Source: Bacteroidales bacterium (GTDB lineage Bacteria > Bacteroidota > Bacteroidia > Bacteroidales > UBA12077). From it: a DNA stretch of 64,000 nt. The stretch spans positions 434,001 through 498,000 of the forward strand of contig JAEINU010000004.1 of the NCBI GenBank assembly GCA_016342685.1, given 5' to 3'. Shown here piece after piece: positions 9,396-17,628 of this stretch. Under the pieces are notes generated by a model. The model saw nothing but the letters and a program-made list of their open reading frames with translations. It was not told the DNA's origin and ran no database searches. Numbering within the stretch: the stretch's first letter is position 1; every line of letters begins with the position of its first letter. The position numbers and the translations under genes are program-made.

Positions 9396-9409
9396 GTTTT
9401 TTTTAAAGG

Positions 9410-11233
9410 TTACAATACTTGATCGGTACAAATCCAATCTGTTCCATTATAAATTAAAGTTGCATTATCATATTGGGAAAGCACTATTCCAGAAGGCGAA
9501 AGCGCATTAACTATAATGAAAAATGTAGGGTTTATGTTAATAATTGTAACTTTTTGACCTTTCTTCATATTAGTAAAGTATGCCCCTGAATGAGCTGTGG
9601 GATCAATCTTTATAACACTTTTACCCTGAACATCAATAAATAAACTACCGTATTCTGGAAGTGAAGAATCTAAAGAAACGTTATGAATTAATGTTCCAGA
9701 AAATTCTAAATTATTTGTGATGTTTAAATCTTGGATAGAAATGTCACCTGCAACATCTAATTTATATGTTGTTACTGGTTTTCCAATTCCAATATTACCA
9801 TCATTAGCAATAATTAATTTATCTGAATTTTGTGTTTGAAAGATAATTTCTCCATTAGAGTCATTATCGTTATCTGCTTTGATAGTTGTACTTCCTGTAT
9901 TCTGAGTTGAACTTGTACCTGATGACGGAATACCTGTTAATTGACTTCCATTACCATTAATAGAAGCATTAAGAGTCCCATTAATATCAAGCTTTACCAA
10001 AGGATCTATTTTCCCTATTCCAACATTTCCCTTTTTATCAATAAAATAAGAATTGTCTGATTTATGAGCTGTTATTTTAAATGGAACCTTGGCTGGTAAA
10101 TTTGTAGTTTCTGTAATTGCGAAATAATTTGCATCTCCAGTATAATTATCATTTATTTCAATTGTCCAATCTGAAGTTGGGAAAGAAGTCGATAGGCTTG
10201 TATCCCAGAATTTTAACCTTATAGTTGTATCAACTAATGCTAAGATATTGTTATTAAAGTTATAACCAGCTTCAATATTTGATCCAATACCCATGTTACT
10301 ACTAACAATAAAATCATCAAGAATTACTTTATTAGGAACTTGTTGAGTAGAATCAATGAAATACCATTGATACATTAGAGAATGTTCTACATTAAATGTT
10401 TGTTCGTTAAGTAACTCGTCGTAATAGGCAAGTGTACCCATGCCAAATTCGTGCACAAAAGTGTTATTGTAAAACATTAATCCATTCTTGGGTTTAGAAG
10501 GGATGTTTGAATGTAGAATTCCACCACCTACATGTAATGCTGCTCCACCAAAATTAGATGTATTTTCAACACCAATTCCGACTTTCCCTTTATTATAATA
10601 AACACTATCGTTTATTTCAGACCATAAAATCTCATAAGCTGTTCCAGCAGTTGTACCAAAGCCTGGAAATTCATCATAAATCATATTACTATTATCTTCT
10701 ACTTGGTTTTGTAATGTATCTAAATTAACACTTTCGGTAATAGAAATTAAATCTAATTTAGTTGATTGCTCTTCAGTAATAAATATTTGTGGGTGGTTTA
10801 AAATCGTATTATAATCTAGTTCTTGGGCAAATCGTGTTTTATTACTATATATTGATTTAGGTGTGTTTAGTAGTTGGTTTACTGCTAATACTTCATAATT
10901 ACTCTTTCCTGATAGATCAATAGCAGTTTCTAAGAAATAATGATTTTTCCCCCATTCCATAGTTGAAAAATCACCTAAGGCTACATTTCCTTTACCAATT
11001 TTTAAAGTAACCACTCCATAATTATTAGTTGAAAGAGTGTGAGTTTCTTTATAGACTTCTGTTCCTGTTGGATTATCTTTTATTATAGAGAAACGTAGGC
11101 TAATTGTCTGGTTCGTTACTGCTTTGTTATTCTGATCCGTTATAATGGATTGAAAATTAAAGCTATCAGGTGCTTGAGCTGATGCATTAAGGACAAAGTA
11201 TATTGTACTAAGAATTAATAATATTTTTTTCAT
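9410..11233 (-). CDS. Secreted fibre-like protein with repeated VGIG...KLDVNG motifs (paralog 2)
   Basis: 607 aa with a clear signal peptide (cut after about residue 19, NASAQA). The N-terminal ~110 residues form a Bacteroidota-type domain (FNFQSIITDQNN, then EVYKETHTLSTNNYG). The rest carries repeats of the form GNVGIG-x-x-P-x-x-KLDING (near 401, 481) and GKVGIGVENTSNFGGAALHVGGG (near 215), as in phage-tail-fibre-like surface proteins. The end is a beta-rich segment with a CTDQVL terminus. I do not see a T9SS C-terminal domain or S74 chaperone. Function unknown; a surface-exposed structural or adhesive protein is a guess. It lies 11 bp downstream of its paralog and is presumably co-transcribed. 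Confidence 0.75.
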   Translation of the reverse strand: MKKILLILSTIYFVLNASAQAPDSFNFQSIITDQNNKAVTNQTISLRFSIIKDNPTGTEVYKETHTLSTNNYGVVTLKIGKGNVALGDFSTMEWGKNHYFLETAIDLSGKSNYEVLAVNQLLNTPKSIYSNKTRFAQELDYNTILNHPQIFITEEQSTKLDLISITESVNLDTLQNQVEDNSNMIYDEFPGFGTTAGTAYEILWSEINDSVYYNKGKVGIGVENTSNFGGAALHVGGGILHSNIPSKPKNGLMFYNNTFVHEFGMGTLAYYDELLNEQTFNVEHSLMYQWYFIDSTQQVPNKVILDDFIVSSNMGIGSNIEAGYNFNNNILALVDTTIRLKFWDTSLSTSFPTSDWTIEINDNYTGDANYFAITETTNLPAKVPFKITAHKSDNSYFIDKKGNVGIGKIDPLVKLDINGTLNASINGNGSQLTGIPSSGTSSTQNTGSTTIKADNDNDSNGEIIFQTQNSDKLIIANDGNIGIGKPVTTYKLDVAGDISIQDLNITNNLEFSGTLIHNVSLDSSLPEYGSLFIDVQGKSVIKIDPTAHSGAYFTNMKKGQKVTIININPTFFIIVNALSPSGIVLSQYDNATLIYNGTDWICTDQVL

Positions 11234-11244
11234 AGTCCAAAAAG

Positions 11245-13047
11245 TTATAAAGTATTAATTCCGATACAATACCAATTTGTTCCATCACAAATAAATCGTG
11301 CACTAGAGTTTAAAGTAAGAGTTTTATTTACAGATCCCGGGAGTAGAATCTTTTGTGTTCCAGCACCGTTATGATTGATAATAATTTCAGCTTGTATAGT
11401 AGTTATGCTTATTTCTTGACCTTCAATCCCGGCAGAGAAACCGTCAATTGTTTGATTTGCAGCGGTATTAAATATTATCACACTTTTATTTGAAACATCG
11501 AAATCTAAGGTATTTTCCCCAGGATCTGTGTAGGAAGTTATTTTATAAACAATACTACCTGCCGAAACATTTCCGCTAGCATTAATACTTTCAAAGCTTC
11601 CAGAACCATTAACATCTAACATAGCCACAGGAGCTTCTGTTCCAATTCCTACCTTTCCATCATTTGTAATTAATACTTTTGTAACATTCTGAGTTTGAAA
11701 AGCAATCTCTCCTGTTCCATTAGCATCTGTATCTGCACTTATAACAGTAGTATCAATATTTGATATTCCGCCTGTTCCGCCTGTGATTCCTGTTAAACCT
11801 GATCCATCACCTATAAACGAACTTGCTTTTACAATTCCATTCACATCAAGTTTTGAAACAGGAGTATTAGTTCCTATCCCGATATTTCCATACGAATTGA
11901 TAAAAAAAGAATTAGTTGGAGCTCCTGCCATAATTTTAAAAGGGGTTGTTTCTGATGTAATATCTTTAATAGCAAAATGGGAAGTTCCACCATTGCTTGA
12001 TTCATTAATTTCTATTTGCCAATCGTTAGATGGTGAATCTCCTGTAATACTATCGGTATCATCAAAGAGAATCCGTAAATTATTTTCTTTTATAATTATA
12101 GTATTAAATCCAAAATCTTCTCCATTAACTGCATCCTGTCCTACAGCAAGACTGCCATCAACAATCACATCATTAACGATTACAGCATCTTTTGCTTCTG
12201 AAGTCCATTTATATTTTGCACCTAATACAATATTATTTCCTGAATTGTCATAATATCGAAAAGAACCTGCACCAGTTGTATCATAATATAGAATTCCAGG
12301 AGTATTGGCACTTGGAATTCCATCGTATAAAATTCCACCTCCTACGTGAAGAACAGATCCTCCAAAATCAGATGTTGTATCAACTCCAATTCCAACACTC
12401 CCATCATAAAATAGATTGTCTTCTACTATATTCCAAATGATATTATTCCCCTCTAAAGCAGTTCCGGGAACTGTACCAAAGCCAGGGAAAGAAACCTTTT
12501 CATTATTTATAGCAACATCTGCAGCCATTTGATCAAGATCCAAACCTGAAGTTATTGTTATAGAATCTATTTTTGCAATTTGTTCGTTTGTAATAGTTAT
12601 TGGAAGGTTCGTTAAAGAATTATAATCGGCACTATCGGCATAACCTGCAATTTGAGAATACAAAGAATATGGAACACTTGCTAATTTTGAAGTGCCAATT
12701 ACTTTGTAAGAATTACCTCCACTTTCATCAATTGCAGTCTCTAGATAAAATGCATCTGCATTCCAATCAATATTTTCTATTGAACCATTAATAGCAGTTC
12801 CAGAACCAATTTCAAGACTTACTAAACCATATGCGTTTGTTGTTTTCACAAAAGTTTCTTGATAAACAACTGCACCCGAAGCGTCAGATTGTAAGATACT
12901 CATTTGAATACCTACAGACTTATTGTTGATTGTATTTGAACTTGCATCTCTAACCACCATTTGATAATTAAAACCAAATGGATTTTGAGCAAATGCACTT
13001 GATGTTATAGCAATAATGATGGCTATAAAAAATAAATGTTTTCTCAT
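11245..13047 (-). CDS. Secreted fibre-like protein with repeated VGIG...KLDVNG motifs (paralog 1)
   Basis: 600 aa with a signal peptide (cut after about residue 20, SSAFAQN). Architecture matches the downstream paralog: N-terminal FNYQMVVRDASSN domain, then GSVGIGVDTTSDFGGSVLHV, GNIGIGTNTPVSKLDVNG, GKVGIGTEAPVAMLDVNG, and a C-terminal IKVTIN-like beta segment ending in ICDGTNWYCIGINTL. Both proteins share the order of landmarks, so this is a tandem duplication that has diverged. Function unknown, presumably extracellular. It is the first gene of a two-gene unit. Confidence 0.75.
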   Translation of the reverse strand: MRKHLFFIAIIIAITSSAFAQNPFGFNYQMVVRDASSNTINNKSVGIQMSILQSDASGAVVYQETFVKTTNAYGLVSLEIGSGTAINGSIENIDWNADAFYLETAIDESGGNSYKVIGTSKLASVPYSLYSQIAGYADSADYNSLTNLPITITNEQIAKIDSITITSGLDLDQMAADVAINNEKVSFPGFGTVPGTALEGNNIIWNIVEDNLFYDGSVGIGVDTTSDFGGSVLHVGGGILYDGIPSANTPGILYYDTTGAGSFRYYDNSGNNIVLGAKYKWTSEAKDAVIVNDVIVDGSLAVGQDAVNGEDFGFNTIIIKENNLRILFDDTDSITGDSPSNDWQIEINESSNGGTSHFAIKDITSETTPFKIMAGAPTNSFFINSYGNIGIGTNTPVSKLDVNGIVKASSFIGDGSGLTGITGGTGGISNIDTTVISADTDANGTGEIAFQTQNVTKVLITNDGKVGIGTEAPVAMLDVNGSGSFESINASGNVSAGSIVYKITSYTDPGENTLDFDVSNKSVIIFNTAANQTIDGFSAGIEGQEISITTIQAEIIINHNGAGTQKILLPGSVNKTLTLNSSARFICDGTNWYCIGINTL

Positions 13048-13227
13048 ATTATAAGTATTAAAGTTTTTACATTATGTGTTTATACACGGGAGGTATTACA
13101 ATTATTAATAAAAGTGTTGTTTGAATATGCGAGAAGTAAATGTAATTAATTATAGGATATGAGAGGTGATTAAATATAAAATTATGATGAAAAGGTTAAT
13201 TCATTATTTAATTAACATAAATTTTAA

Positions 13228-13264
13228 TACTAATGGGGTTTTTATAAAAAAAAACCCATTAGTA
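13228..13264 (-). terminator. Hairpin downstream of the small lipoprotein gene
   Basis: 10-bp perfect arms TACTAATGGG (13228-13237) and CCCATTAGTA (13255-13264). On the minus strand the loop contains a run of nine T. The T run lies inside the loop rather than after it, so termination is probable but not certain. Confidence 0.5.
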
Positions 13265-13283
13265 AATGTGAGTTTGTTATTAT

Positions 13284-13625
13284 TTAAAATTTACCGTAGA
13301 ACTTAGAAATGTCAAAAAAGTATTCTATTTCTTCGCCATCAGGTTTTACAAATGTAAGAATATCGTATGGTGTTTTTCTTTCATAAACCAATGTTTGTCC
13401 AACAAATTGACAATCTGGACAAGCCTTCTGAGCATATTTATACTCCTCAGCAATACTTGAAACAACTATTGCACTTTTAAATGAACTTCCGTCTTTTAAT
13501 GTAGATTTTTGATTGTGCTCGGTTTTTTCTTCCGAAGAATTGCCTTGAAGACTTTCTTTTGTTGTTTTGCAGGAAAGAAGTAAGATTGCAGACAAAATGC
13601 TAATTAGAATTAATGTTTTTCTCAT
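13284..13625 (-). CDS. Small lipoprotein of unknown function
   Basis: 113 aa. The signal peptide has a lipobox ending at C19 (AILLLSC), so it is a membrane-anchored lipoprotein. After a polar linker (about 20-50) a compact domain has a CPDC motif (about 69-72) and a hydrophobic C-terminus (DILTFVKPDGEEIEYFF). CPDC could be a redox pair or metal ligand; neither is shown by the sequence. I do not recognise the family. It follows the methyltransferase gene by 7 bp on the same strand, so the two probably form an operon. Confidence 0.7.
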   Translation of the reverse strand: MRKTLILISILSAILLLSCKTTKESLQGNSSEEKTEHNQKSTLKDGSSFKSAIVVSSIAEEYKYAQKACPDCQFVGQTLVYERKTPYDILTFVKPDGEEIEYFFDISKFYGKF

Positions 13626-13632
13626 AATTGGA

Positions 13633-14256
13633 TTAAGTTTTTCTACATGTTATTACATAACACCTTAAATCAGGTTCGTTTGGCATAAACTTTATTGGTT
13701 CGTCAATTTCTTTATAAGAAACGAGTCCAAACTTAATGAATTGTTTTTCAATAGAATCAGGATCGTAAAAATATACTTTAAGACCATTTTCCATTTCATA
13801 TCGATTTGCACTAATAATTTTCTCTTTACTTAGAATTTTATCATTGATTGATACTACAACAAATACCATGTATCCATTTTCGTTTAATTGATTATAACAT
13901 ACACTCAGCATTTTTGAACGGGTAGTTTCATTAAATAAATGAAGTAGAGAATAACAGAAAACCCCATCGTATTTGGTATTATCGAATGGCATGTCTAAAA
14001 TAGAACCATAAAAAATAGGGAAGTTATAGCCATGCTCCTTAGCAAGTTCTATAGCAGATTCAGATATTTCAACACCAGTAAGATTGAGTCCTTTATCTAT
14101 AAAAGGTTTAGCATTTCGTCCATATCCAACTCCTGGAATAAGAATATTTTTTAAACCTTCGGAATAGAAAAATTCGGCTATTTCTACTGCAGAATCACTT
14201 GGATAAAAATTCCAAAGAGTTCCGTGTTTGCTAAAAAGTTCTTCCCAAAACTCCAT
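13633..14256 (-). CDS. Class I SAM-dependent methyltransferase
   Basis: 207 aa from the ATG at 14256 (MEFWEELFSKHG); the longer frame would start at a TTG and has no support. Motif I is LIPGVGYGRNA (about residues 40-50), with the acidic end of strand 2 in GVEISESAIELA, and motif IV-like FCYSLLHLF. This is the Methyltransf_25/11 type small-molecule or thiopurine-like methyltransferase group; the substrate is unknown. It is the first gene of a unit with the small lipoprotein. The 346 bp upstream separate it from the divergent mqo gene. Confidence 0.8.
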   Translation of the reverse strand: MEFWEELFSKHGTLWNFYPSDSAVEIAEFFYSEGLKNILIPGVGYGRNAKPFIDKGLNLTGVEISESAIELAKEHGYNFPIFYGSILDMPFDNTKYDGVFCYSLLHLFNETTRSKMLSVCYNQLNENGYMVFVVVSINDKILSKEKIISANRYEMENGLKVYFYDPDSIEKQFIKFGLVSYKEIDEPIKFMPNEPDLRCYVITCRKT

Positions 14257-14602
14257 CTTAATTTTTGTTTTATTAATCAAATTTATGAAATCTAATTAAT
14301 AGATACATAATGCATAAGGAAATAGATTTAAAAAGATGTGAAAACTTTTTTGATGTTTTTCTGTTATTAACAATGATTATAAATAGCAAGTTGCAATATT
14401 TCAGTTATGTTACAAAACACGTATGGATAAAGACTCATATCTACATAGGTTTATTAAATATGTTCGTGCTAAATAAGGAATAAAACGTGTTGAAAAGTCT
14501 GTGGGGCTTATTTTATATGGAATATGATGTATAAATTTGTATTAGTTTTGAAACAAAAAATTATTATTTAGTTTTATATCGCAAACAACAAACTAAGTTT
14601 TT
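14257..14602. other. Divergent intergenic region between the methyltransferase and mqo
   Basis: AT-rich, without an ORF I would defend. It holds the probable mqo promoter at 14511-14539. No riboswitch or strong hairpin was recognised. Confidence 0.5.
14511..14539 (+). promoter_or_regulatory. Probable mqo promoter
   Basis: TTTT at 14511-14514, 17-bp spacer, then TAAATTTG at 14532-14539, close to the Bacteroidota consensus TTTG / TAnnTTTG. It lies about 60 bp upstream of the mqo ATG. Confidence 0.45.
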
Positions 14603-16090
14603 ATGGAAAAGAATCAAATAACTGATGTAACATTAATTGGCGCAGGCATTATGAGCGCAACATTGGGTGTTTTTATTAAGAAATTAATGCCGAATTCAAG
14701 AATTACAATTTACGAGAAGCTTGATAATGTAGCTGATGAAAGTTCATCATCTTGGAATAATGCAGGGACAGGTCATTCGGCATTTTGTGAATTAAACTAC
14801 ACCCCTGAACAGGCCGATGGTTCTATAAACATTGATAAGGCCCTGAAAATTGCTTCAGCTTTTGAAGTATCGAAAGAACTATGGTCGTACTTGAAATCAA
14901 AGGATGAAATACCACAAAAGGAATCTTTTATACAAGCAGTTCCTCATATGAGTTTTGTTTGGGGAGATGATAACATTTCCTTTTTAAGGAAAAGACATCA
15001 AGCATTAACAAAGTATGCTCTTTTTGAAAATATGCAATTTACGGAGGATTTTGATGAAATTGCATCGTGGGCTCCATTAATGATGAAAAATCGTGATCGA
15101 TCAGAAATAATTGGAGCAACAAGAATGGAGATTGGAACCGATGTTAACTTCGATGTTATTACAAAAGGAATGATTCAGTATCTTGAAAATACAGATGGTA
15201 TTGAGTTAAATCTAAAACATGAGATTAAAGATTTAACAAAACAGGCTGATGGTAGTTGGAAGATTAAGGTAAAAGATCAAAATACTGGGAAGACAAAAAC
15301 TGAGTATAGTAAGTTTGTATTTATTGGAGCAGGTGGCGGAGCGTTACCTTTGTTACAAAAATCAGGAATTAATGAGGGATTAGGATATGGTGGATTTCCA
15401 GTTAGTGGAATGTTTTTACGATGTAAGAATAAAGAAATTATTGAGCAGCATAGTGCAAAGGTTTATGGAAAAGCTGCAGAAGGTTCACCGCCAATGTCGA
15501 TGCCACACATGGACAAACGTAAGATTGATGGTGAGCAGTCGGTACTCTTTGGTCCGTATGCGGGAATATCTACTAAGTTTCTGAAAAGTGGCTCGAGTTG
15601 GGATTTACCAAAATCATTTCGCTTACATAACATTGTTCCTATGATGGCTGTAGCACGACATAATTTTGGCCTCATAAAATATTTAATTAGTCAGGCTTTG
15701 CAATCTCCAAAAGACAGATTTAAGACCTTAAAAATATATTTCCCTGATGCTAAATTTGAGGATTGGGAACTTTATTCGGCAGGTCAGCGGGTACAAATAA
15801 TGAAAAAAGACAAAAAGGAAGGTGGCGTTTTAAAACTTGGAACAGAAATTATAAGTGATTCGGACGGTAGTTTAGCAGCTCTACTAGGAGCATCGCCAGG
15901 AGCATCTACTTCTGTTTCTATTATGCTCGAAGTTTTGGAAACTTGTTTTCCCGAAGAAATGAAATCGAAGGGATGGATAGATAAGCTTACAGAAATGATT
16001 CCTTCTTATGGGAAATCATTAATCGATGATGCTAAACTTTGCAGGAAAACAAGATTCTCGACTAGTAAAGTGTTGGGTTTGATTGACTAA
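14603..16090 (+). CDS. mqo: Malate:quinone oxidoreductase
   Basis: 495 aa, the usual Mqo length. It has the N-terminal FAD-binding motif IGAGIMSATLG (about residues 12-22) and family signatures WNNAGTGHSAFCELNYTP, GATRMEIGTDVNFD, VFIGAGGGALPLLQKSGI and a C-terminal PGASTSVSIML. It oxidises malate to oxaloacetate at the inner face of the cytoplasmic membrane and passes electrons to quinone. It has its own promoter and is followed by a strong terminator. A diverged copy of its last ~32 codons lies 1.3 kb downstream (17350-17446). Confidence 0.95.
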   Translation: MEKNQITDVTLIGAGIMSATLGVFIKKLMPNSRITIYEKLDNVADESSSSWNNAGTGHSAFCELNYTPEQADGSINIDKALKIASAFEVSKELWSYLKSKDEIPQKESFIQAVPHMSFVWGDDNISFLRKRHQALTKYALFENMQFTEDFDEIASWAPLMMKNRDRSEIIGATRMEIGTDVNFDVITKGMIQYLENTDGIELNLKHEIKDLTKQADGSWKIKVKDQNTGKTKTEYSKFVFIGAGGGALPLLQKSGINEGLGYGGFPVSGMFLRCKNKEIIEQHSAKVYGKAAEGSPPMSMPHMDKRKIDGEQSVLFGPYAGISTKFLKSGSSWDLPKSFRLHNIVPMMAVARHNFGLIKYLISQALQSPKDRFKTLKIYFPDAKFEDWELYSAGQRVQIMKKDKKEGGVLKLGTEIISDSDGSLAALLGASPGASTSVSIMLEVLETCFPEEMKSKGWIDKLTEMIPSYGKSLIDDAKLCRKTRFSTSKVLGLID

Positions 16091-16099
16091 AAGGTTTAA

Positions 16100-16138
16100 A
16101 AAATGACTCCATTTTAAAAATAAATGGAGTCATTTTTT
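16100..16138 (+). terminator. Terminator between mqo and a convergent lipoprotein gene
   Basis: Stem AAATGACTCCATTT with AAATGGAGTCATTT around a 7-nt loop, followed by a T run. Because both sides are A/T runs it can serve both convergent genes. Confidence 0.8.
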
Positions 16139-16143
16139 GAAAC

Positions 16144-17160
16144 TTATTTCTTTGGTGTAAAAACTGCGGTGAAAGTTTTATTACCTGCTTCAAAATAAAT
16201 AGTGTAATATATTGTAATAATTCCTGTTTGGGCATCTATATTACCATCTTTATGACTCCATACGTCATTAGAATACTTATCAGCTAATTTTTGAGTGGGA
16301 ACAGTAATAATCTTATTTTTTTCAATGAAATGAAATCCATAATCAGGGTTTAAAGGATAAGTAAATGTCCCAACATATTCTGTTAAATACGTATCAACAC
16401 CAATTTTAGTAATTTTTTCATTCCAACTAGCATTAACACCATCGTTTCTAGTTGTAACTACTGAATAATCTCCTTCAATATAATATGGCTGCAATGTTGT
16501 AAATTCATATTCCTCGCTATAAGAGATCCCTTTTTTGTTGATCGCAAATGCTTTAACAAAATATTTTTGGCCCATAGAAAGATCGGTCAAATCTAATTCA
16601 AACATTCCAATATCAGCTATATTATTTATTGTCAATACAGAATCCATAATATCAGTACTGTCTTCTATTGAAAGACAAATGCCAATTTCATCAATATTAT
16701 CATATCCTCCCATGTAAGTTAAACTTATTGCTACTTTTGCTGAAAATGATTCTACAAGATTAACTTTAAGATTAAGTGAAGGTAAATCATATTCATTTGT
16801 TATAAATTCTTTAACCTCCCCATAAACTATTTCATCATTATTTAATGCATATGATCTGAAATAGTATTTTTCTCCATCATCTAGGCCTGTAACAGTACTT
16901 TGATAATTTCCTTTTATTTGATTATTTACAACTGTTTTATCATCATTTATTGTTGGGGTTGAATGTTTTGACCAACAATGCCCATAAGAGTCTATTCCTT
17001 TTCCAAAATTAATAATTTTTCCATTAAGGGTTATAGATTCGCAATATTGTTGCGTAAAATCAAGTGTTTCAACTTCAATAGGATCCATTACATTGTCTTT
17101 GTCACATCCAAAAAATAATATAGCAAAACAAGTAAGTAGTAGTGTAATTTTTTCTCTCAT
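16144..17160 (-). CDS. Lipoprotein with fibronectin-III-like repeats
   Basis: 338 aa. The lipobox ends at C19 (AILFFGC). Two beta-sandwich repeats with FN3-like spacing follow, each ending in GxKYYFRSYALN / GQKYFVKAFAINKKG (about 30-125 and 126-225). A C-terminal domain (about 226-338) ends in NKTFTAVFTPKK. Such proteins are membrane-anchored surface or periplasmic lipoproteins; function is unknown. It lies on the minus strand between mqo and the mqo-tail remnant, so it may have arrived by the same rearrangement. Confidence 0.7.
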   Translation of the reverse strand: MREKITLLLTCFAILFFGCDKDNVMDPIEVETLDFTQQYCESITLNGKIINFGKGIDSYGHCWSKHSTPTINDDKTVVNNQIKGNYQSTVTGLDDGEKYYFRSYALNNDEIVYGEVKEFITNEYDLPSLNLKVNLVESFSAKVAISLTYMGGYDNIDEIGICLSIEDSTDIMDSVLTINNIADIGMFELDLTDLSMGQKYFVKAFAINKKGISYSEEYEFTTLQPYYIEGDYSVVTTRNDGVNASWNEKITKIGVDTYLTEYVGTFTYPLNPDYGFHFIEKNKIITVPTQKLADKYSNDVWSHKDGNIDAQTGIITIYYTIYFEAGNKTFTAVFTPKK

Positions 17161-17237
17161 AACTTTTGTGATTAATAAGAATAAAATTAAGATTTTTTCT
17201 TTAATAAAAAGAAAAAACCTTAATTATTTGAAACTTT

Positions 17238-17272
17238 GTCCATAGTTAATCTTATTAAGATTAACTATGGAC
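17238..17272. repeat. Perfect 35-bp palindrome (17-bp arms, 1-nt centre)
   Basis: Arms GTCCATAGTTAATCTTA and TAAGATTAACTATGGAC are exact reverse complements around a single T. It is 78 bp upstream of the lipoprotein gene start and 80 bp before the mqo-tail remnant. Without a loop it is better suited as a protein-binding site or a transposon/recombination footprint than as a simple terminator. Only weak T-richness follows. Confidence 0.75.
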
Positions 17273-17349
17273 ATTTTCTCTGACTACCTATTGAATGTAA
17301 TAAACAACAACTTTTTGTTTCAATTAATAAGATATATATTCTTAATTTA

Positions 17350-17446
17350 GAAATGATTCTTTCCAATGAAAAATCATTAATTGATAACATACCGTTATGC
17401 CGAGAAACCAGATTCTCGACTAGCAAAGCCCTGAATTTAATTGATT
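17350..17446 (+). pseudogene. Remnant of a second mqo 3' end
   Basis: An in-frame stretch of about 32 codons ends with ...TRFSTSKALNLID and a stop. It aligns without gaps with the mqo C-terminus (...TRFSTSKVLGLID, stop); 23 of 32 residues are identical by my hand count. No similarity continues upstream, and the fragment has no start signal of its own. It is best read as the leftover of a duplicated or exchanged mqo gene rather than a working gene. Confidence 0.75.
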
Positions 17447-17465
17447 AAAAAAGTATTTAAAGAGA

Positions 17466-17498
17466 AAAGCGCAGTTCATTTTATGAACTGCGCTTTTT
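17466..17498 (-). terminator. Terminator downstream of the small basic ORF
   Basis: Stem AAGCGCAGTTCAT with ATGAACTGCGCTT, tight loop and T run on both strands. It ends the small minus-strand ORF and also sits just after the mqo-tail remnant on the plus strand. Confidence 0.75.
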
Positions 17499-17503
17499 AA
17501 GTT

Positions 17504-17608
17504 TTAATTTCGTTTAGCTTTTTTCTCTCTTTTTTCTTCCTTTTTTTCTTTGGCAGTTTTAAGAGGTTCTTTTTTTACGTTCTTCTTTGCGTCTTGAGAT
17601 TTTGCCAT
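17504..17608 (-). CDS. Small lysine-rich protein (34 aa)
   Basis: An ATG-initiated ORF of 34 codons begins MAKSQDAKKNVKKEP and continues with almost only K, E, A and R up to KAKRN. It lies between the EamA transporter gene and a strong terminator placed only 6 bp after its stop, which supports it as a transcribed gene. The composition suggests an RNA- or ribosome-associated peptide, but I do not recognise a family. Too short for statistics, hence the modest confidence. Confidence 0.55.
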   Translation of the reverse strand: MAKSQDAKKNVKKEPLKTAKEKKEEKREKKAKRN

Positions 17609-17628
17609 GATATTATTCTTTTAAATAA

